Shown here in pieces: positions 63,668 to 64,000 of a stretch of 64,000 nucleotides of DNA. This DNA is from Lysobacteraceae bacterium SCN 69-320. GTDB lineage: Bacteria > Pseudomonadota > Gammaproteobacteria > Xanthomonadales > Rhodanobacteraceae. Position numbers and translations under genes: made by a program. The stretch lies in contig MEFP01000004.1 of the NCBI GenBank assembly GCA_001725155.1, forward strand, positions 166,540 through 230,539, in the 5' to 3' direction. The first letter of the stretch is position 1, and each line of letters starts with the position of its first letter. The notes under the pieces were generated by a model. It had not been told where the DNA came from. It ran no database searches and worked only from the letters and a program-made list of their open reading frames with translations.

Positions 63668-63860
63668 GTAGGTTGCGCTGAGCGCAGCGATGCGCAACGT
63701 CACGCTATATCACCCGTCGAAAATCCCGCCTCGCGACGCATGACATCACGATGCTTCGCCATCACAAGTCCGCTCCTCGCCCGATGGAGCTTCGATCGGC
63801 GTTCGATGATGCGATGACACCGTGATGTTGCGGTTCGCCTGCGGCTCACCGGCAACCTAC
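63668..63860. repeat. Pair of inverted GTAG-type REP elements
   Basis: A first unit starts GTAGGTTGC (63668-63676) and folds back with a GCGCAAC end near 63698. A second unit on the opposite strand ends GCAACCTAC (63852-63860) after a matching palindromic body. REP units with a GTAG head and imperfect palindromic body are mobilised by RAYT transposases in Stenotrophomonas and Pseudomonas; two units head-to-head form a BIME-like arrangement about 193 bp long. Confidence 0.6.
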
Positions 63861-63907
63861 GTGTTCAGCTCAACGCTTCGACGCACGTTTCGCGCGCCCA
63901 CAAAAAA

Positions 63908-63929
63908 CCCCGCCGGCGAACCGGCGGGG
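63908..63929 (-). terminator. Rho-independent terminator of the P-domain gene
   Basis: A 9-bp perfect stem CCCCGCCGG/CCGGCGGGG (63908-63916, 63921-63929) with a four-base loop, followed on the minus strand by six T. It lies 26 bp past the stop of the minus-strand gene entering from the right edge. Confidence 0.9.
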
Positions 63930-63955
63930 TTTCGGGTCAACGCTGACTCAATGCC

Positions 63956-64000
63956 TCAGAACGTGATCGACCAGCTGTCGATCCGGCCCGTGTCGCCGGC
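63956..64000 (-). CDS. C-terminal tip of a P-domain secreted protein (truncated)
   Basis: Only the last 14 codons are in the window, read on the minus strand: AGDTGRIDSWSITF then TGA at 63958-63956. GxxDSWSxTF is the usual end of proprotein-convertase P-domains found at the C-termini of secreted subtilases and other exported proteins in Xanthomonadales. Everything upstream lies beyond the right edge, so the main domain is unknown. Confidence 0.6.
   Translation of the reverse strand, partial: AGDTGRIDSWSITF

Noticed and set aside
63599..63817. A 72-codon plus-strand frame over the REP pair
   Set aside because: Its translation (GCAERSDAQRH) is the usual artefact of translating a REP element.

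Overview
This window is a chromosomal segment from a high-GC gammaproteobacterium, most likely of the Xanthomonadales/Lysobacterales (a Rhodanobacteraceae-like genome such as Dokdonella or Tahibacter would fit). That placement is inferred from the rod-shape/lipoate gene order, the GTAG-type REP elements, GGAATC-type intergenic repeats and secreted proteins ending in an NGF(E/Q) tail. No rRNA genes and no CRISPR array were seen. There is one tRNA gene (tRNA-Arg with anticodon CCG).

Layout. 1-18.4 kb is core housekeeping. A bidirectional terminator separates a truncated unknown gene from a long minus-strand cell-envelope cluster: mreB, mreC, mreD, mrdA (PBP2), rodA, a TfoX-like gene, mltB, rlpA, dacA, ybeD-type DUF493, lipB, lipA and the tail-specific protease prc (transcription order). 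Many neighbours overlap as ATGA. Divergent from mreB is the plus-strand gatC-gatA-gatB operon for amidotransferase-dependent aminoacyl-tRNA synthesis.

18.5-39 kb is mixed. It holds a secreted 14-repeat RCC1-type protein, a divergent acyl desaturase / sterol-desaturase-family pair with a perfect inverted repeat between them, and a TonB receptor-YfiR-histidine kinase operon. A GYF-domain pilin-like protein follows. Next is a tightly overlapping seven-gene operon (RDD, RDD, SpoIIM-like, DUF4129, DUF4350, MoxR ATPase, DUF58), then TrhO-type tRNA hydroxylase and an NCS2 purine permease.

39-53.5 kb carries a cold-shock/DUF1294 fusion, RidA, and a double retropepsin-like protease with PDZ beside a divergent ArsR-like regulator. 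It also carries an M20 amidohydrolase, ZapE, an alpha/beta hydrolase, ACP phosphodiesterase and cytochrome c5. Two 653-residue secreted zinc metalloproteases here are clear paralogues of each other.

53.5-64 kb, beyond tRNA-Arg, looks more accessory. Coding density is lower. It contains an AraC regulator, a probable gene relic, and an overlapping trio of FixH-like lipoprotein, MauG-like di-haem protein and DUF3703. A frameshifted CPBP membrane protease lies divergent from a MarR regulator with a striking operator. A ParB-like nuclease-fold protein, a large ToxR/CadC-type regulator with a TPR-like output half, a REP pair and the 3' tip of a P-domain secreted protein complete the window.
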